Below, piece after piece: positions 60,059-64,000 of a DNA stretch of 64,000 nucleotides (within the stretch, counting starts at the first letter, position 1; every line of letters begins with the position of its first letter). The stretch comes from an uncultured Clostridia bacterium (GTDB taxonomy: Bacteria; Bacillota; Clostridia; Oscillospirales; Oscillospiraceae), in assembly GCA_937894515.1 (NCBI GenBank), contig CALCRH010000333.1:32483-96482 (forward strand), given 5' to 3'. Both the position numbers and the translations under genes were made by a program. The notes below the pieces were generated by a model. It ran no database searches. It was not told the DNA's origin and saw only the letters and a program-made list of their open reading frames with translations.

Positions 60059-60099
60059 AAACAGCGTTCGTCCGGCGGATCCTGACGGACGCTGTTTTC
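60059..60099 (+). terminator. Terminator of murA
   Basis: AACAGCGTTCGTCCG / CGGACGCTGTT with an 11-base loop, then TTTTCC. Confidence 0.8.
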
Positions 60100-60119
60100 C
60101 CATGATGAGGACATAAATC

Positions 60120-60908
60120 GTGTTGACCGTACATACCTTTGCCAGTGGATCGGAGGGGAACTGCCTGCTGATCTCCGGCGAACAAACACATATCTTGCTG
60201 GATGCCGGCATCTCCTGTAAGCGCATTACCTGTTCCCTGGCCGCATTGGGTTTGCGCATGGAAGATGTGGACGCCATTCTCATCACCCATGAGCACAGCG
60301 ACCATATCAGCGGGCTTGCCACATTGGTAAAGCACCATCATTTGCCGATCTACGCTACCGCCGCTACCGCCAGGCAGCTGGGCTACCGCATTGCCGGTAT
60401 TGAGCCGCTTTTGTGCCATATTGCCGCGGGCGATGTATTTCGCGTGGGAGAGATCAGGGTGACGACATTCCCCACCAGCCACGATGCCGCCGACAGCGTG
60501 GATTACCGGTTTGACAGCAATAGCAGCATCGGTGTACTGACCGATACCGGTTACGTAACAGACGAGGCGGCAGAGGTGCTTTCCGGCGTGGATTTACTGG
60601 TGCTGGAGAGCAACCATGACGTGGAATGGCTGAAAAGCGGGCCGTATCCCTATTCCCTGCAGCAGCGGATCCTGGGCGACTACGGTCATTTGAGCAATGA
60701 GACCGCAGCACGCTTTGCCAGTCAGATGGCACAAAGCGGAACAATGCAGTTCGTACTGGCGCATTTAAGCCGTGAGAACAATACACCCCAACGCGCGTTG
60801 GAAACGGTGGCGCAGGCAGTAACGGCATTCGGTGCTGCGGTCTGCGTAGCGCCCCGAGGTGAATTGAGCTGCGGCTATCGGGCGGAGGTGACCGGGTGCA
60901 GAGAGTAA
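60120..60908 (+). CDS. MBL-fold metallohydrolase, YycJ/WalJ type
   Basis: 262 residues from GTG at 60120 (GAGG upstream). Metal site ITHEHSDHISGL (about 57-68), STSHDAAD-like second site (PTSHDAADS, about 120) and HLSRENNT (about 218). The fold and size fit YycJ, an exonuclease-like member near the WalKR genes in Bacillus. No WalKR genes here; followed by rlmH as in Bacillus, where yycJ lies near rlmH. Confidence 0.88.
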   Translation: MLTVHTFASGSEGNCLLISGEQTHILLDAGISCKRITCSLAALGLRMEDVDAILITHEHSDHISGLATLVKHHHLPIYATAATARQLGYRIAGIEPLLCHIAAGDVFRVGEIRVTTFPTSHDAADSVDYRFDSNSSIGVLTDTGYVTDEAAEVLSGVDLLVLESNHDVEWLKSGPYPYSLQQRILGDYGHLSNETAARFASQMAQSGTMQFVLAHLSRENNTPQRALETVAQAVTAFGAAVCVAPRGELSCGYRAEVTGCRE

Positions 60909-61378
60909 GTATCATCTGTGTGGGAAAACTGAAAGAAAAGTTCTATATGGAGGCCGCAGCAGAGTATCTGAAACGACTGCAGCGGCATTGCAAGCCGGAA
61001 CTCGTTGAGTTGCCGGAGACCCGTCTGCCGGAAGACCCCTCCCCTGCTGAAATTCAAAAAGCTCTGGCATCGGAGGCAGATCTGATCCGGGAAAAACTGC
61101 CCAAGGGCGGGGCCGTCATCGCTATGTGCATTGAGGGCAAGACCTGCTCCAGCGAAGAGCTTTCCCGAAAGCTCGCAGACTTTGGTGTGGCAGGCAAGAC
61201 GCAGGTCACCTTTTTGATCGGCGGCAGTTTCGGGCTGGATAGTACGCTGAAGCAGAGCGCCGACTGGCGTTTGAGTATGTCCCCTATGACTTTTCCCCAT
61301 CACATGGCCCGCATCATGTTATTAGAGCAAATCTACCGCGCGTACCAAATTGCGGACGGTACACGATACCACAAATAG
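60896..61378 (+). CDS. rlmH: 23S rRNA pseudouridine 1915 N3-methyltransferase RlmH
   Basis: 160 residues, GTG start overlapping the MBL gene by 13 bases. SPOUT knot with VTFLIGGSFGLDSTLKQSADW and SMSPMTFPHHMARIMLLEQIYRA are diagnostic. Methylates pseudouridine at 1915 of 23S rRNA. Confidence 0.97.
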   Translation: MQRVSIICVGKLKEKFYMEAAAEYLKRLQRHCKPELVELPETRLPEDPSPAEIQKALASEADLIREKLPKGGAVIAMCIEGKTCSSEELSRKLADFGVAGKTQVTFLIGGSFGLDSTLKQSADWRLSMSPMTFPHHMARIMLLEQIYRAYQIADGTRYHK

Positions 61379-61390
61379 GAGGTCTTTCAC

Positions 61391-61738
61391 ATGAGTGATA
61401 ATCCCTACGCAGATTTTGTCTTTGCTTTGGGCAAAGACAGCGGCTGGAATTTCCGCCGTGAGGAATTGAATTGGCCCAAAGAGGAAAACGGAGAGAAAGA
61501 AAAAGCGGTACTGCTGACCCAGGGGTTGGACAATCCCGCCAATGCAGACGTGACCATCTCCGTTTTGGCCTCCTGCGGCATTCCCTGCTTTAAGTACTAC
61601 GACAAAGAGGGCGCCGCCGGCAAGGTGATCAACGGATTCTCCGGTTACGGCGTCAGTTTATACGTGCCTGCCTCTATGGCAGAAGAAGCACGGGCGATTT
61701 TGAATGCGCCACCCGTGGAAGAGGAGGAAGAAATATGA
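61391..61738 (+). CDS. Small protein of unknown function, DUF2007-like
   Basis: 115 residues, AGGAGG 8 bases upstream. C-terminal part TQGLDNPANADVTISVLASCGIPCFKYYDKEG ... YGVSLYVPASMAEEARAIL resembles the short signal-transducing-like DUF2007 fold. Function unknown. Stop overlaps the start of the phosphoglucomutase gene by ATGA. Confidence 0.75.
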   Translation: MSDNPYADFVFALGKDSGWNFRREELNWPKEENGEKEKAVLLTQGLDNPANADVTISVLASCGIPCFKYYDKEGAAGKVINGFSGYGVSLYVPASMAEEARAILNAPPVEEEEEI

Positions 61739-63459
61739 ATTACCGTCTGGAATATGAGAAATGGCTCCACAGCGGAGTTCTGACCGCTGAGGAGGTCAAA
61801 GAGCTGGAAGCTATCGCCGGCGATGAAAAAGAGATTGAGAGTCGTTTTTTCGCCCCTCTGGAGTTTGGTACCGCCGGTCTGCGGGGTACGATGAAGATGG
61901 GCCTGCACCAGATGAACGTCTATGTGATTCGCTGGGCCACTCAGGGCTTTGCCAACGTGATCTGTGCCGAGGGTGAAGCAGCCAAAAAGCGGGGCGCTGC
62001 CATCTGCATGGACTGCCGCAATCATTCTATGGAGTTCGCCAAGGCCGCCGCCGAGGTCTGCGCCGCCAACGGCATCTATGTCCGTATTTTTGAGAGCCTG
62101 CGGCCTACCCCGGAGCTGAGCTTTGCCGTACGGGAATACGGCTGTCAGGCCGGTATCAACGTCACCGCCAGCCACAACCCCAAGGAGTACAACGGCTACA
62201 AGGTTTACTGGGCTGACGGCGCACAGCTGCCGCCCCAGCATGCCGATGCCATTGCCAAAGAGCTGGAAAGCATTGACATCTTTACCGGTGTGAAGCGAAT
62301 GGACTTTGACGAGGCTGTCAAGGCCGGCATGATTCAGGTTATCGGCGAGGAGACCGACCGCAGGTTCATGGCCAAGGTCATGGAAATGGTCAACGACCGC
62401 CAGTCTGTTGCCAAAGTAGCCGACACATTCCAAGTGGTCTATACGCCGTTTCACGGCTGCGGCCACAAGTTGGTTCCGGAAGCCCTGACAGCTCTCGGCA
62501 TCAAGCATCTGCACCCGGTGCCGGAGCAGATGATCATTGACGGAGACTTCCCCACCGTGGCATCTCCCAACCCGGAAAACCCCGAGGGATTCTATCTGGC
62601 CGAAGCATTGGCCGACAAGGTGGGTTCTGATTTCCTGCTGGGTACCGATCCCGACAGCGACCGGGTTGGCATCATGGTGCGGGATAAGAGCGGCAAGTTC
62701 ATTCCTGTTACCGGCAACCAGACCGGCGTACTGCTGGCAGACTACATCATCGGCGCTATGAAGCGCAGCGGTAAGATGCCGGAAAAGCCCGTAATCCTCA
62801 AGAGCCTTGTCACCACCGAGATGGCACGGCGGGTCTGCGAGGCAAACGGCGTTACCTGCTGTGATACCTTTACCGGTTTTAAATTTATGGCAGAGAAAAA
62901 GAACGCCCTGGAAGCCAACCGGGAAGGCACCGTTATCATGTCCTATGAAGAGAGTTATGGCTATATGTTGGGCGACTTCGTCCGGGACAAAGACGCCGTC
63001 ACCGCTTCCCTGGTGCTGACCGAGATGGCGGCGTGGTACGCCACCCGGGGCATGACGCTGTACGACGCCATTCTGTCTCTGTACGAAACATACGGCTGGT
63101 ACGGTGAAAAGACCCACAACTTGGTGATGCCCGGTCTGGACGGTCTTGCAAAGATGGCAGCCCTGATGAAATCTCTGCGGGAAAATCCCCCCAAGGAGAT
63201 CTCCGGCGTTTCTGTGGCACAGTGGAAGGACTATCAGGATGGCAGTGTGATCGATGCGCAAAGCGGTGCCAAGTCCGCCATGGAGCTTTCCGGCTCCAAT
63301 GTGCTGCGCTATGAGATGGCAGACGGCACCAGCATTATCGTCCGTCCCAGCGGCACCGAGCCCAAGATCAAGGTCTATATCCTGACCAAGGGCGCCGATG
63401 CCGCCGAGCGAGATGCTAACCTCGCCAAATACGGTGAGTGGGTCAAAACACTGGCGTAA
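61735..63459 (+). CDS. Phosphoglucomutase / phosphomannomutase (PgcA-type phospho-sugar mutase)
   Basis: 574 residues. Four expected domains: FGTAGLRG (about 44), active serine S146 in TASHNPKEYNG, metal loop GTDPDSDRVG (about 300), sugar loop and phosphate loop RPSGTEPKIK (about 540). Interconverts glucose-1-P and glucose-6-P for wall and glycolipid precursors. Overlaps the DUF2007-like gene. Confidence 0.95.
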   Translation: MNYRLEYEKWLHSGVLTAEEVKELEAIAGDEKEIESRFFAPLEFGTAGLRGTMKMGLHQMNVYVIRWATQGFANVICAEGEAAKKRGAAICMDCRNHSMEFAKAAAEVCAANGIYVRIFESLRPTPELSFAVREYGCQAGINVTASHNPKEYNGYKVYWADGAQLPPQHADAIAKELESIDIFTGVKRMDFDEAVKAGMIQVIGEETDRRFMAKVMEMVNDRQSVAKVADTFQVVYTPFHGCGHKLVPEALTALGIKHLHPVPEQMIIDGDFPTVASPNPENPEGFYLAEALADKVGSDFLLGTDPDSDRVGIMVRDKSGKFIPVTGNQTGVLLADYIIGAMKRSGKMPEKPVILKSLVTTEMARRVCEANGVTCCDTFTGFKFMAEKKNALEANREGTVIMSYEESYGYMLGDFVRDKDAVTASLVLTEMAAWYATRGMTLYDAILSLYETYGWYGEKTHNLVMPGLDGLAKMAALMKSLRENPPKEISGVSVAQWKDYQDGSVIDAQSGAKSAMELSGSNVLRYEMADGTSIIVRPSGTEPKIKVYILTKGADAAERDANLAKYGEWVKTLA

Positions 63460-63523
63460 AATACACGCAAAAAAAGAACGCCCGTTGGGGGACTTCACTT
63501 AGGGATTTTTTATCCCTAAAGGG

Positions 63524-63570
63524 AACGGCACAGCTTACAGAAATGTAGGCTATGCCGTTTCTCTTTTTTC
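63524..63570 (+). terminator. Terminator of the phosphoglucomutase gene
   Basis: AACGGCACAGCTTACA / TGTAGGCTATGCCGTT imperfect stem then TCTCTTTTTT; a second palindrome TTAGGGAT / ATCCCTAA lies just upstream (63499-63519). Confidence 0.75.
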
Positions 63571-63658
63571 TTCGGGTATATCAAGTACCCCGATGTAATT
63601 CCAAGGTAGTGTCAAGATTTATGCGCAAATTTGTTTGCAGGCTCTGTGCTGAATGAGG
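63571..63658. other. Likely remnant end of an IS256-type element
   Basis: GTAGTGTCAAGATTTATGCG at about 63607 looks like the terminal sequence of IS256-type elements; no gene. The partner end is not in the window. Confidence 0.45.
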
Positions 63659-63979
63659 TCAGCCGACCAGGAAAGCGGTGTCATCCATCGCCTCCAAGTG
63701 CTTCATGTTCATGTATTTCTTGTTGCCCCACTGCGTACCAGCAACATGGCGTAACCGGGCGCAGACCAGCATAAGGGCCGATTCGCCGTCCGGGAAACAA
63801 CCGACAACTCTTGTTCTGCGCCGGATCTCACGGTTCAGCCGCTCAATCACGTTGTTGGTGCGAATCCGTGTCCAATGCTCAGAGGGAAAGTCGCAGTAGG
63901 TCAGTGTCTCTTCCACACTGTCTTCAATCTTCTTGGCGGCTTCCTTGTAAATGTCAATGAATTTCTTTACCAGTGACAC
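63659..63979 (-). pseudogene. Truncated IS256-family transposase (C-terminal part)
   Basis: 106 residues with the IS256/mutator C-terminus: HWTRIRTNNVIERLNREIRRRTRVVGCFPDGESALMLVCARLRHVAGTQWG. Normal transposases are about 400 residues; here an in-frame TAA lies 12 bases upstream of the first usable codon, and the catalytic DDE part is missing. Upstream, CACTGGTAAA occurs twice within 30 bases, suggesting a breakpoint. The element may continue past the right edge in another frame. Confidence 0.8.
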
Positions 63980-64000
63980 TGAAATTGTTTACCAGTGTTG

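Noticed and set aside
61645..63498. 617-residue minus-strand open frame
   Set aside because: Antisense shadow of the phosphoglucomutase gene.

Overview
The window looks like chromosome from a gut-type anaerobic Firmicute of the class Clostridia, most likely an Oscillospiraceae relative (Intestinimonas, Flavonifractor, Oscillibacter or Dysosmobacter type). This rests on the moderately high GC with many GGC/CTG codons, strong AGGAGG ribosome sites with some TTG/GTG starts, a T-box leader, an [FeFe] hydrogenase, lysine-fermentation accessory genes and a selenium-hydroxylase accessory gene. The species cannot be named from the sequence alone.

Layout. Positions 1-1800 hold two KamC/KamB-like genes of the lysine 5,6-aminomutase reactivation system; kamC runs off the left edge. 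1.9-7 kb is housekeeping: DUF421 and DUF4363 proteins, nrdR, an antitoxin-less mazF, then nnrD-lipoprotein-alr on the minus strand. 7-11 kb has a T-box-controlled pheST and ireB. 11.2-14.7 kb is a probable cobalamin-riboswitch-controlled ECF vitamin transporter (EcfT, a fused double ATPase, an S component). 14.7-19.6 kb is a MacB-type ABC export operon with two different adaptor proteins, preceded by a large palindrome. 19.6-25.3 kb has a cell-wall NlpC/P60 protein, lgt, an M16 peptidase pair and tRNA-Thr(CGU) with a duplicated 3' end.

25.3-41 kb is the most notable block. It holds a PAS/HTH regulator, two fold-type-II PLP enzymes, YgeY-type M20 hydrolase, YgeW carbamoyltransferase, carbamate kinase, a BMP-family nucleoside/purine-type ABC transporter, SsnA aminohydrolase and a DUF362 ferredoxin protein. 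YgeY, YgeW and SsnA are known from selenium-linked clusters tied to anaerobic purine/urate breakdown. YqeC, a selenium-hydroxylase accessory protein, lies at 45 kb. The expected pathway would import a purine or ureide, open it, make carbamoyl phosphate with YgeW and recover ATP through carbamate kinase. The usual YgeX lyase is absent and an unfamiliar 491-residue PLP enzyme sits in its place.

41-54.6 kb is mostly housekeeping with small operons (RluA, AbrB plus ABC transporter, rsmA, yqeC, a G5/3D wall protein, Dus, a YnbB-like PLP enzyme with a DMT transporter, pfkA, trkH). 55-58.5 kb is a two-gene [FeFe] hydrogenase unit whose partner fuses a NuoF-type Fe-S domain to a GltD-like flavin module. 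58.7-63.5 kb is murA, an MBL hydrolase, rlmH, a small protein and phosphoglucomutase. The right edge has a truncated IS256-type transposase.

A family of short GTAGGGG... palindromes (REP-like) recurs through the window, mostly between convergent genes. A single-domain REP-associated tyrosine transposase gene at 26.5-27.0 kb carries two copies inside its own reading frame. A second palindrome family accompanies it at three convergent junctions.
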